Source: Bacilli bacterium | Lineage (GTDB): Bacteria > Bacillota_I > Bacilli_A > RF39 > UBA660 | NCBI GenBank assembly: GCA_028693035.1 | Contig: JAQUWE010000001.1 | Location: forward strand, 52,279 to 116,278 | Reading direction: 5' to 3' | Length of the DNA stretch: 64,000 bases | Part shown: positions 10,050 through 19,667 of the stretch, in pieces | Layout of the letters: every line of letters starts with the position of its first letter | Position numbering within the stretch: position 1 is the first letter of the stretch | The notes under the pieces: generated by a model | The model's input: only the letters and a program-made list of their open reading frames with translations | Told to the model about the DNA's origin: nothing | Databases searched by the model: none | Translations under genes and position numbers: made by a program

Positions 10050-10982
10050 CTATTCTATGTCATCAATATTTCTCCAGTTTTCTGGAAATCCAATACAACT
10101 TAAAATGCTGGTAAGAGGGACTGTGTCTACCTTTCCATCTAATAAATCTATCTCATAACTTATTTCACCAATCATATCAATGAATTGCTCATTGGTAAGC
10201 ATTTGTCTTAGTATAATTAAGACGGCAAATAAATCATTTTTTCCATATATATACATATCATCTTGTTTTTCAATGTGTAGTACCTTATGATATTTTGTAT
10301 CTGGAATTACTTTTTGGGTTCTATGATTGTAAAGAATATCTTCATGGGCACATAAATTTCTAAAGTTTGATAAGATTGATAAATAAACAATCAGTGATTC
10401 TGGAGTTGTTTTATAGAATTGTGCGATATCTTGCTGATCCTCATCTTTTAAAACAGAGTATAATTCTGCAATGATTCCAAAAGAAAGTACTTTTACTAAA
10501 ATCCATAAAGGAATATATCCATAATGATTGATATAATGCATTGTTGCAGAGTGCTGCTTGCTATTGATACGAATCTGTCTTTTCATTTTATTTAAAATAT
10601 CATGTACTTGTCTTTCTTTTAAAACATCTGGTGTAAAGTTTTTGATATCCAAATAATCTTTTTCTTTACTACCATATTGTTTAGAAAGTCTATAACTCAT
10701 GATTGATTTAATATTATTTTCAACAATCAAAATATTTTTAAACATAATGTTTCGTAAAGCACGATCAAATGTAAAAACCGCATACAATTCATCAAAAGTG
10801 GTTCCTTCAATAAATCTTTTTGGCTTGTTTTGACATAAAAACATATGTCTATATCCACTTATAAAGAAGTAGTTTTCACGTAATAGAAGTTCTTTTGTTT
10901 CTTCATAGTCTTCTATAACCAATCCTTTTTCTTTCAGGATTTGAATTTGTTCATCTAGTGTCTTAAATACTTTTGCTCTCAT
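10050..10982 (-). CDS. Abi family protein (Abi_2, AbiD/AbiF-like) with HEPN-type RNxxxH motif
   Basis: KTLDEQIQILKEKGLVI...ENYFFISGYR...FDELYAVFTFDRALRNIMFKNILIVENNIKS...SNFRNLCAHEDILYNHR. Start taken at MRAK after GGTGG. Confidence 0.85.
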   Translation of the reverse strand: MRAKVFKTLDEQIQILKEKGLVIEDYEETKELLLRENYFFISGYRHMFLCQNKPKRFIEGTTFDELYAVFTFDRALRNIMFKNILIVENNIKSIMSYRLSKQYGSKEKDYLDIKNFTPDVLKERQVHDILNKMKRQIRINSKQHSATMHYINHYGYIPLWILVKVLSFGIIAELYSVLKDEDQQDIAQFYKTTPESLIVYLSILSNFRNLCAHEDILYNHRTQKVIPDTKYHKVLHIEKQDDMYIYGKNDLFAVLIILRQMLTNEQFIDMIGEISYEIDLLDGKVDTVPLTSILSCIGFPENWRNIDDIE

Positions 10983-11113
10983 ATTACCACCTATTATCAT
11001 TATAACATAAACTATATGAAAAAAATATGATATTTTTGTGTGAGATTATGGAGACTTTTTTGTTTACATTTTTTATAAAAACACTTTTGTATGATAGAAA
11101 CAGTATATAGTAT

Positions 11114-11776
11114 TTATATATGCCAATACTGCATAAGACCTTCTGCAATTACACCTACGACCTTTTGCTGATAAGTACTTTGTCTTAGTAGATAGCGATC
11201 ATTGGGATTGGATAAGAAACCTACTTCTATTAAAATGCCTGGTCTCTCTACTTTCCTATGTAGATAAATATTGGTTAATTCTTTATATTCTCTCTTTGCA
11301 TTCAATTTTTTCTTAAAAACACTTTCCATTGTTTCTGCGATTTTCTTATTTTCTGCATTTACATCATCATAAAATACTTGAATGCCCTGCCATGTCTGTG
11401 AACGATCTGCATTTAGGTGAATGGATAAATAGATATCGCATTTAGAACGATTGATAATACTCACTCTTCTAGATAAATCACTTCTTTTTCGGCTATTGGT
11501 ATTTTTGACAGATAGATCATAATCTCCATATCTTGTCATATATACAGTAGCTCCTAAAGTGGTGAGCTTTTTTTCTAATTTTTGACTGATTTCTAAATTG
11601 ATATCTTTTTCTTTTATTTTTTTATATAAAGCACCCGGGTCTGCGCCTCCGTGACCAGGGTCAACATAAATTATTTTTCCTAATAAAGGAAGCGTACTTT
11701 CTTTTCCTTCTACCAAATAAAAAGAACTCAAACAAATAACTAGTAAAACAAAAATGCTTATTTTAAATTTGTACAC
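11114..11776 (-). CDS. cwlD: N-acetylmuramoyl-L-alanine amidase, CwlD-like
   Basis: Signal anchor, YVDPGHGGADPGAL, SIHLNAD, GILIEVGFLSNPND. Confidence 0.85.
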   Translation of the reverse strand: MYKFKISIFVLLVICLSSFYLVEGKESTLPLLGKIIYVDPGHGGADPGALYKKIKEKDINLEISQKLEKKLTTLGATVYMTRYGDYDLSVKNTNSRKRSDLSRRVSIINRSKCDIYLSIHLNADRSQTWQGIQVFYDDVNAENKKIAETMESVFKKKLNAKREYKELTNIYLHRKVERPGILIEVGFLSNPNDRYLLRQSTYQQKVVGVIAEGLMQYWHI

Positions 11777-11820
11777 GCTATCACCTAATAAAAGATATGC
11801 TTTTCATATAGATTCATACA

Positions 11821-11845
11821 AAAAAAAAGAAAGATTTACTTTCTT
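11821..11845 (-). terminator. Rho-independent terminator of the Tad-like operon
   Basis: AAGAAAGTAAATCTTTCTTTTTTTT on the minus strand. Confidence 0.65.
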
Positions 11846-12263
11846 ATGTATTAGGAAAAGATTTGGTTTCACCATAAATTGGAAGTTCTAAATGAGCTCC
11901 TATAATAGGAATCTCAAAATACATATAAGCGGTGACTCCATAATAAGTAACTTCGCCTTTATTGAAAGTTTCTATACAATAACGGTATCCACTACTTGGA
12001 CTTGTTAAAGTACCACTTGTATAATGTTTTGGACATGTTGTTTTCTTTGATACAATTCGGTATCCAATTTCTCCTAGAAAAGTATCAATCTCACCTTGAG
12101 AAGCTGATATTTTTCCATCATTTTCTTCTATAATGTTGATAATTCTTGTTTTTACTTTATAGGCTTTTGTATAGCTTGTAGAACCTACAAATAAAACAAT
12201 AAATATCACTACAAATATAATAACCAAATTGACTATAAAAGTATTTCCAACAGCTTCTCTCAT
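11844..12263 (-). CDS. Pilin-like (TadE/TadF-like?) membrane protein, paralogue of 12285-12719
   Basis: MREAVGNTFIVNLVIIFVVIFIVLFVGSTSYTKAYKVKTRIINIIEENDG: short N-terminus, single TM, extracytoplasmic domain; co-directional with cpaF/tadBC. Confidence 0.6.
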   Translation of the reverse strand: MREAVGNTFIVNLVIIFVVIFIVLFVGSTSYTKAYKVKTRIINIIEENDGKISASQGEIDTFLGEIGYRIVSKKTTCPKHYTSGTLTSPSSGYRYCIETFNKGEVTYYGVTAYMYFEIPIIGAHLELPIYGETKSFPNT

Positions 12264-12284
12264 TTTCTCACCAACTTTTTCTTT

Positions 12285-12719
12285 TTATGTTCCTGAACCA
12301 AATTCATAAATTCTGTCTGTTTCTGAATAAACAGGAAGGGATATAGTCTGCGCTACTACAGGGACATCTACTGATATGTAAGTAATAACACCATATTTAA
12401 TATACCCATTTTTTTTAGCATATTCATATACACAATAACGATAGTTTTGACCTTTGTTAATTGCACGTGCGCCTTTTTTAACAGGACAACCACTTGCTCC
12501 CGTACCATCAATTTTATAACCAAGTCCATTTAGGACTCTATTGATTTCCTTAGTAGCAAGCGCATTATAACCTTCGTTATTTTCAATAGCGTTTCCTATA
12601 TAACTATTGACTTTAAACCCTTTCATGTAACTCATGATACCTAGTAAAAAGGCAAACATTACCACAATAAAAATTACAATAAAATTAATAACAAATGTGG
12701 AACCTATACTTTGTTTCAT
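12285..12719 (-). CDS. Pilin-like (TadE/TadF-like?) membrane protein
   Basis: MKQSIGSTFVINFIVIFIVVMFAFLLGIMSYMKGFKVNSYIGNAIENNEG; same architecture as its neighbour. Confidence 0.6.
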   Translation of the reverse strand: MKQSIGSTFVINFIVIFIVVMFAFLLGIMSYMKGFKVNSYIGNAIENNEGYNALATKEINRVLNGLGYKIDGTGASGCPVKKGARAINKGQNYRYCVYEYAKKNGYIKYGVITYISVDVPVVAQTISLPVYSETDRIYEFGSGT

Positions 12720-12741
12720 GCTTTACATCCCCATTCTTTCA

Positions 12742-13527
12742 TTAAATATTCATCATTGACATCATTGCATAAAGGAGAAGAAGTAAAATTCCACCACCGG
12801 TTACACAAAGCATCATCATTGTCATATTTTCCATTTTCTCTAAGCGTTCTTTGTATTTTTGCTCACGAGCTTTATTTTGGAGGCTAGATACTGTTCTAGA
12901 GAACATCAATAATTGTTCTTGTTTATTTTCTTGTGAACCTAAACCTAAACGATATAATAAACGCATCATACGCATAGAGTCACGTACAGGATATTCTTTT
13001 GCGAAATCCATATATGGATCTACAGAAGCGTCACCAGCTTCAATCTTTTCAACAAGTCTTTTCAGTCCTGAAACAAAGATTTTTGGTGCTTGTGGAATGG
13101 ATCTACGCATTGCTACTGGAACAGTATAGTGCTGTACCAAGATTTCCAAACTCTTTAAATAGTAAGGTAACATTTGATTGATGGTATGTAGATTGGCTTT
13201 ATAGTAACTGCTTAATTGCATATAAGGAGCCTTGAAAGCAAGGAATCCTAGAATAAATGCCAATAAAATATTTACAAAGTTTAGATTTGACATTAAGAAG
13301 ACAAAAACCAAAACAACGATTAAGACCAATGCTTGGGTAATTCTTTTATTGAATTCTGTTGCATAGTTTTTAGAATCTCCATATTTTACTTCTAATAAAA
13401 ATTTATAATCATCTTCCATTAAGAATTGGAAGTATGGTTCTATATCGTTAAAAAATTTCTTTGTATCAATACTTCTATTATAATGTAGAACAAATAGCAT
13501 TATCGCTGTAACTAAAACAAATTCCAT
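12742..13527 (-). CDS. Type II secretion system F / TadC-like inner membrane protein
   Basis: GspF-like topology with C-terminal hydrophobic segments; next to a TadB-like gene and the CpaF ATPase. Confidence 0.72.
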   Translation of the reverse strand: MEFVLVTAIMLFVLHYNRSIDTKKFFNDIEPYFQFLMEDDYKFLLEVKYGDSKNYATEFNKRITQALVLIVVLVFVFLMSNLNFVNILLAFILGFLAFKAPYMQLSSYYKANLHTINQMLPYYLKSLEILVQHYTVPVAMRRSIPQAPKIFVSGLKRLVEKIEAGDASVDPYMDFAKEYPVRDSMRMMRLLYRLGLGSQENKQEQLLMFSRTVSSLQNKAREQKYKERLEKMENMTMMMLCVTGGGILLLLLYAMMSMMNI

Positions 13528-14429
13528 TATTCAGCACCTACATTCTCATTATAGTATTTTTCCCCATTTAATAGGAATAGTGTATTGATAATTATGATTC
13601 CATGTAACATTAGTTGTACTAGAAGAGAGGTTAGCATATTGATATATGTATCAACTCCAAGTAAGAACTGGACAAGCATTACCATTAAATATAATACAAT
13701 TCCAAATTGAAGGAATTTTTTATGGAAAGAAGCTCTATCAATACGGTCACGATATACATTTTCAACAAGCATATCGATATCTTGTGACATATTTTCAAGA
13801 GAAGCTCCTGCATCTTTAGAACCTTCATTGGTAATTTGGTAAAATAATTGATGCATGTTTTTAACAATATAATAATTGTATTTATTATTCATATAAGTAA
13901 TGGATTCATCGATGGTACCATTTTCATAAGCTAAATCAATCATAACTTTTACATCACTACGAATAGGATCTTCTAAAACCCCCGATGCATACACACCCTC
14001 TAATGATTTTACAAAAGATTGTGTAGTGGCAAACTCCATGATTGTATTGGTTGTATATACTTGTATTTGTTCAAATATATATTCACTATAAATTCTCTTA
14101 CATCTCAAATGTGTAAGATATGGGATAACAATTACTGATATAGCCATATAGACAAGAGAGATAATAAGATTATAAAAGTATAGATAAGTAATAATGAGTG
14201 CTGAAACAGCAAATATAGTAATTTGAAGCATATATTGCTTTTTTGTATAATCCTGTCCTAACTCTTTTACTTTCTTCCTTATTTCTTTGTATGAATAAGG
14301 GGTATACTTATCATAAATAAAGGCTGTTTTACCAGCAATGTATCTATAGACACTTTCCCCTGTACTATTTCTATACGCAATAACAAAGATTACAACAAAT
14401 GCGATTAATAGAAAAATTATAAAATCCAT
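13527..14429 (-). CDS. Type II secretion system F / TadB-like inner membrane protein
   Basis: Two N-terminal TM segments, cytosolic GspF-like region, C-terminal TM pair; operon context. Confidence 0.72.
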   Translation of the reverse strand: MDFIIFLLIAFVVIFVIAYRNSTGESVYRYIAGKTAFIYDKYTPYSYKEIRKKVKELGQDYTKKQYMLQITIFAVSALIITYLYFYNLIISLVYMAISVIVIPYLTHLRCKRIYSEYIFEQIQVYTTNTIMEFATTQSFVKSLEGVYASGVLEDPIRSDVKVMIDLAYENGTIDESITYMNNKYNYYIVKNMHQLFYQITNEGSKDAGASLENMSQDIDMLVENVYRDRIDRASFHKKFLQFGIVLYLMVMLVQFLLGVDTYINMLTSLLVQLMLHGIIIINTLFLLNGEKYYNENVGAE

Positions 14430-14467
14430 ATATATCCTCCTTTATCTCTTATTCTTTTGTTATCCTT

Positions 14468-15808
14468 TTATTGATAACGATCGGTTGGAATTGAAAATCC
14501 TGTATTTCCAGGATTGGCTGGCATTGGTCTTACTGGGGCACTAGCTGGCTGCTGTGGCGCCATTAAGTCAGGTCTTGGTGCAGTTCCAGGTGTTTGTGCA
14601 CTTGCTTGCATTGGTTGCATATTTTGTGCACCTTGGTTTGGAACCATTGTTTCATTATTTTCTTGTTGTCCAAAGAAGATGTTTCTAACTTCTGGACTTT
14701 CTGTTTGGGTAGAAACTTTTTCTACTGTGATAACAGGTTCTACTTTTGTTTCTGATTCTACAATAACATCCTCTGGTAATACAACACCTTGGGCATCTAG
14801 GTAATCAATCAAGTATTTACTTGGTTTTTTACGTACTACATTACCTGTTGTTGATTTCTTATAGATTGTATTGCTTCCTGCTTCATTGTTTTCTGTAACA
14901 TAAAATTCTGTTACTTCTGCTATTTCACGATGAAATTTTCTTGTTACTTTATCTTGATATCCTCTTATATAAACACCCAATTGTATATATCTATAAATGG
15001 ATTTCATAAATTGTTCAATATCTTGATTGGTTTCAAGCAAACTGTACATACGACTTGGAATAGAAGAAGCTTTGTCAGCATGGATAGTAGATAAGATATA
15101 GTGACCAGAAGAGATGGAGTTACGAACGGCCATAACTGCTTCTGCACTACGGACTTCTGATAATAAAATCCATTTTGGATTCTGTCTCATACAAGTAACA
15201 AGTACATCTGAATAAGACGCTATATTATTGGTTTTCATGGTCACAATATCACGATGTGGGAAGATTCTGTCTAAATGAAGTTCGAGTGTATCTTCTATTG
15301 TAATTAGCTTTTCATCTTCTTTTGTATGCGCTGCTAAATACTTGATAAACTCTGTTTTACCAGAACCAGTTTCTCCACAAGCAATGATATTACAGTGACC
15401 TTGTACACAATAAATTAAGAAATCATGTATGTCTAAGTCAATATATTTATCTTGTAATAATTTGTTTTTTTCTAGCCTTATTTTAGCTGGGGTTTTACGA
15501 ATAACAACCGCAATTCCATTTCTAGCAATTGATTCATGAACAAAGTTAAGACGTAATTCTGCTCCTTCAGCATCTAGAAATGGTTGTGCCATATTAAAAG
15601 CTTTACCCATAACATTGGAACATTGGAATGCTAATTTTTCCATAAAGGCATTATCAATACCTACAATGTCTGCTCTATAAATACCTCTGGAAAGTGTTTT
15701 TAACCAAACTTGTCCACTATTACTATAAGAAATATCGGTGATGTCGTCATTTTCCAGATATGGCTTTAAAGGTCCAAAATCAATTTGGGAAAACATTCCA
15801 TCATTCAT
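14468..15808 (-). CDS. CpaF/TadA-type secretion ATPase
   Basis: Walker A ACGETGSGKTEFIKYLA, TIEDTLEL, MRQNPKWILLSEVRSAEAV, HADKASSIPSRM; Pro/Gln/Met-rich C-terminal tail. Confidence 0.92.
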   Translation of the reverse strand: MNDGMFSQIDFGPLKPYLENDDITDISYSNSGQVWLKTLSRGIYRADIVGIDNAFMEKLAFQCSNVMGKAFNMAQPFLDAEGAELRLNFVHESIARNGIAVVIRKTPAKIRLEKNKLLQDKYIDLDIHDFLIYCVQGHCNIIACGETGSGKTEFIKYLAAHTKEDEKLITIEDTLELHLDRIFPHRDIVTMKTNNIASYSDVLVTCMRQNPKWILLSEVRSAEAVMAVRNSISSGHYILSTIHADKASSIPSRMYSLLETNQDIEQFMKSIYRYIQLGVYIRGYQDKVTRKFHREIAEVTEFYVTENNEAGSNTIYKKSTTGNVVRKKPSKYLIDYLDAQGVVLPEDVIVESETKVEPVITVEKVSTQTESPEVRNIFFGQQENNETMVPNQGAQNMQPMQASAQTPGTAPRPDLMAPQQPASAPVRPMPANPGNTGFSIPTDRYQ

Positions 15809-15811
15809 AAA

Positions 15812-16684
15812 TTAATCCTCAACAGTTGTTTTATCTGTATCAGCTGCTTTTTCTTTTGCTTTTTTAGCAGCTTCTTCTGCTGCTTTTGCTTCTTCTTCTG
15901 CTTTAATTTCATCATTTGGTACTGTTTTAGCATTGATAAATTCTTGTAATGTTTGTGAACTTACTTCTGTTGTATTGCTTCCTGTATTTGCTTTTTCACC
16001 ATGTGGTACTGGGAATAATTCAACTTGGAAACTTGCTAAATAACTTGCTTTTCTAACTAAGATATTCATTTGTGCATCTAAAGCAAAGATTAAGTAAGCT
16101 GGTTCTCTCGTTTCTTCTGAATTTTCAAATACATGTTGTCCTTGTGAATCTTTAACAGCAAGTACTTTTACATTTTCAATTAATTTTCCAACCATGATTT
16201 GTCCATTTTCATTTTCTGCTTTCATGTAAATGTCAATGTAATTTCCTGGGAAGATTGAATTTCCATAAGTTGTATCAATAGTTACAGGGAAGTTGTAAGG
16301 AATTTTACCTTTTGGTACTTCAACAAATGCTGAATCTGGTAATTCTTCTTCTGTAATAAGTGATTCTTTGTAGAACATTGAACCTTTTGGAATAATAGTA
16401 TTATAATTACTATATTTCCCAATAACTGCGTTAGATGTTACATATACATTTTCTGGTACCGCTGCGGAAGCCATATCAATGCTTGTAATCATATCTGCTG
16501 TGATTTTTGTTCTTGGTTGAATGGTTGCAGATGCAGTAGGGATATTTGGAACAGGGCTTACTGCATTATTTACTTGAATTTTATATCCAATAAATAATAT
16601 AGCAATTACGGCTACTACTCCAAGGATAGTAACGGTATTTTTGTTTCTAAATAATTTTCTTAACGACATTTGAATGTTTTTCAT
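15812..16684 (-). CDS. CpaB/RcpC-like SAF-domain protein
   Basis: N-terminal TM, IPTASATIQPRTKITADMITSIDMA...VIGKYSNYNTIIPKGSMFYKESLI SAF-like; position next to cpaF. Confidence 0.78.
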   Translation of the reverse strand: MKNIQMSLRKLFRNKNTVTILGVVAVIAILFIGYKIQVNNAVSPVPNIPTASATIQPRTKITADMITSIDMASAAVPENVYVTSNAVIGKYSNYNTIIPKGSMFYKESLITEEELPDSAFVEVPKGKIPYNFPVTIDTTYGNSIFPGNYIDIYMKAENENGQIMVGKLIENVKVLAVKDSQGQHVFENSEETREPAYLIFALDAQMNILVRKASYLASFQVELFPVPHGEKANTGSNTTEVSSQTLQEFINAKTVPNDEIKAEEEAKAAEEAAKKAKEKAADTDKTTVED

Positions 16685-16704
16685 ACTTTTCTCCTTTTCT
16701 TCTC

Positions 16705-17121
16705 CTAATATGGAACTTCTAATATCGCATCTAAACGATTGCTGATATCAAATGTTATTGTTTCTGAGTTACCTAAATCTTTAAGAGATTGGGTAGATAA
16801 CTTAGTGGAAACCTTTAAACTAACCTTAGGGGGTGTTTCACTTATATCGTAAATTTCAATTTTATATGTATTGTTTAAACTTACACTTTCTGAAAATCTA
16901 CGAACAAAATTTTCTACGAATTTTTCTCTGTTAATCCGAATCACACCTGTTGTTTTATAAGCTGTAACATCGACTGCATCATACATAGCTGCTTCTGTTA
17001 CCTCTCTTAAAACTGTATAATTTTGCTCACTTGTATTGGTTACATCTTGAAAAAAGAAGATAGCTGCGATTGCAATTAAACCAAGTGTAATAATTGTCAT
17101 TCCCCAAAATGAATCTTTCAC
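16705..17121 (-). CDS. Small single-TM protein of the Tad-like operon
   Basis: MKDSFWGMTIITLGLIAIAAIFFFQDVT followed by an extracytoplasmic domain; operonic. Confidence 0.6.
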   Translation of the reverse strand: MKDSFWGMTIITLGLIAIAAIFFFQDVTNTSEQNYTVLREVTEAAMYDAVDVTAYKTTGVIRINREKFVENFVRRFSESVSLNNTYKIEIYDISETPPKVSLKVSTKLSTQSLKDLGNSETITFDISNRLDAILEVPY

Positions 17122-17133
17122 TTCTATCTCCTC

Positions 17134-19536
17134 CTATCCATTTAAGCAAGAATCAAAACTTGCAGAACTTCCACCATTACAAGTACCACCTGTAAGGATA
17201 CTGTTTGTACGAAGGAATGAACTCATGCATTTTGATCCATCCATATTACCTGTTGCATCTTTTCCATAGCAGTTTAAAGTAAAATCTGCATAGCCTTTAT
17301 TTTGTGCTCTATTGTACCCTTTTACTGCTCTTAATCTACTTGGATCTAATGTGATTACATAAATTGGTTCTTTATTATATACTTTGTTAGCAGATACATT
17401 TCTGTTATTGAGTATTTTACTTGTAACAAGTTCTCTACTATTCCAGTTTGGACCTGGATAACGTCCACTATTTACACTTAAGTTAAATCCTGCTACCCCT
17501 CGATCTAAGTTTTTACTTGGAAAGGGGTTTTCTAGATTAATGGTTCTATAAATATATCTAGGTTTTGGTGTTCCCCCTGGACATACCGTATCTTGACAAT
17601 ATTTTAATACAGTAGAAATAGAAGCACCTGGATTTTGTTTGAGTGCGGTCTCTACACAGCCCGTTACATCCATTGGATCTTCACCTGGATTGTCACCTGG
17701 ACAGTTATATGGACCATTGGTTCCACAGTATTTGTTATAACAATACTCATATCCTTTGCCTGAATTATTGACACATGATTCTATTTGCACTTTATTGTTA
17801 TCAAGACAATATTTTGGAATATCAGGGGGTTGGGGTACAGATCCATTGCAATATTTTGCCTGCGCCTCTATACATGTAAGTTTTTCTGAGGCTGTATATG
17901 GATATAAATCTATTCCTGAATTTTTGGTTCCTGGAGGGCATTTACACCCTTCCGACGTTTCCTTTACCTTATAATTACAAGTATATGTATTTTTATTTGC
18001 AATGGCACCAAAGATATTATTTACACCTAGTTTAATGTCTTTGATCTGTAAATTATATGTTTTCTTAATATCTGCTTTGTTAGAGATAGGTAAATTGCCT
18101 TGTCCCACATCTGTGTAATTAGGAGAATTTGTTACACCTTTTGTAGCATCTACTGATTCCTTTGTTTTATTATCAATAAATCTATATATTTTATCTGGTA
18201 TTATATATTTTCGTGTAATATTTACTGTAATGGTTTTATTATCACGAATACCTGCACATCCATCACAAGTGATGCTTTCTGTTACATGATTGTTATTATC
18301 TTTTTGTTGTGTAAGTTCAAACTCACGGCCATATTTTGGATCATTGTAGCTGACCCTCATAGAACTTTGGAATCCTGCATATAAGTCAGAAGCATTCACA
18401 TTGCCACTGCAACCACTTCCTACTGCTTTACAAGTTCTTGTTCCTTTAATATTTAATTGGTGTTTATCATTGATACCATTTCCTAAAGAAGGCCATACAA
18501 AGTAACTTCCTTTAGCACTTGCTGGAAGAACATTTCCAGGAAATTCAGTTATAACTGATTCCTTACAGTAGATTTTACAACTGCCATTTAGTGTTTTTAC
18601 AAGTCTTCCATTTTCTGTTGTATCTTTTTCTTCTTGTGTAGCACTATTACAATCTACTTTGGTATATGTTTCTTGATAAGAACCAAAATTACTAGTATTG
18701 GTATTTTTACATACAGCTGGTGTTCCTGCACCACTTATTTTATAACATGCTTGGAAAATATCACTTTTTGGATTGATAATATTGTAACCATACCCAGAAC
18801 GCGAATTTCCAATAAGTCCTATATCCCCAGATGGCTCTCCATATGCTCGAATCCCAATATCATCTTTTAATGTATGAAGTAACCAGCTTTGTGTGGGATG
18901 TTGGAAATCATTAGAAGTTCCACCATGTTGTGAGAAGACTTCTTTAACAGTCATAAATTTTTCAACTGATTGTCCAGGCAAAATCCAGTTTAAAATAGGT
19001 TCTACAACAAAACGATATCCTTTACTATTATAATCTATTTTTCCTGAGTGAGGTCTATTGAGTGACGCTGGATTGACCCCCATTTTTTGTAATAAAGCGA
19101 TATCGTTGTTAGCAACATTTGGTCCTCCACCTTCAGCATCATACCTTCTCTTTAGCCATTCATATCCATATTCACAGCCATCATAAGGACCCCTTCCGGC
19201 TCCACATGTTGAAATGCTATCATTCACTTCTACGTACTGCGCTCCACCAACGTCTCCCCTTAATTTGTCCGCATATCCATAATATTCTGAATTGATAATA
19301 TAATATGAATGCCCAATTTGCCCCCATGAATTTCCATCATAATAAACAAGACTGATTTGAACAGCAGTAAATTCCCGGTTCCACCATGTACAAGGCCATG
19401 CCAGTCCAACACAGGTTCCTCCTCCAGCTGGGGCAGAAGTTCCACCAGAACCATTATAATAAGCTTTTACATCACTCGTATTTACCATAAAAAAGCAAAG
19501 CAATGTAAAAAGTAATAATCCCATTTTCTTTTTCAT
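17134..19536 (-). CDS. Large secreted Cys-rich protein of the Tad-like operon (putative surface/tip protein)
   Basis: Signal peptide MKKKMGLLLFTLLCFFMVNTSDVKA, about 800 aa, many Cys pairs (e.g. CKCPPGTKNSG, CDGCAGIRD, CNGGSSASFDSC); cotranscribed. Confidence 0.65.
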   Translation of the reverse strand: MKKKMGLLLFTLLCFFMVNTSDVKAYYNGSGGTSAPAGGGTCVGLAWPCTWWNREFTAVQISLVYYDGNSWGQIGHSYYIINSEYYGYADKLRGDVGGAQYVEVNDSISTCGAGRGPYDGCEYGYEWLKRRYDAEGGGPNVANNDIALLQKMGVNPASLNRPHSGKIDYNSKGYRFVVEPILNWILPGQSVEKFMTVKEVFSQHGGTSNDFQHPTQSWLLHTLKDDIGIRAYGEPSGDIGLIGNSRSGYGYNIINPKSDIFQACYKISGAGTPAVCKNTNTSNFGSYQETYTKVDCNSATQEEKDTTENGRLVKTLNGSCKIYCKESVITEFPGNVLPASAKGSYFVWPSLGNGINDKHQLNIKGTRTCKAVGSGCSGNVNASDLYAGFQSSMRVSYNDPKYGREFELTQQKDNNNHVTESITCDGCAGIRDNKTITVNITRKYIIPDKIYRFIDNKTKESVDATKGVTNSPNYTDVGQGNLPISNKADIKKTYNLQIKDIKLGVNNIFGAIANKNTYTCNYKVKETSEGCKCPPGTKNSGIDLYPYTASEKLTCIEAQAKYCNGSVPQPPDIPKYCLDNNKVQIESCVNNSGKGYEYCYNKYCGTNGPYNCPGDNPGEDPMDVTGCVETALKQNPGASISTVLKYCQDTVCPGGTPKPRYIYRTINLENPFPSKNLDRGVAGFNLSVNSGRYPGPNWNSRELVTSKILNNRNVSANKVYNKEPIYVITLDPSRLRAVKGYNRAQNKGYADFTLNCYGKDATGNMDGSKCMSSFLRTNSILTGGTCNGGSSASFDSCLNG

Positions 19537-19667
19537 CAAACCAGCTCCCAATTATCTATTTTCTCTTTTAGCCTAAACATTGTATATCTATATAAGTATA
19601 TCATAAATTACCAAAAAGAACCAAGTCCTTTTGTAAAACTTATCTTATAATTTGACAAAAGTATATA

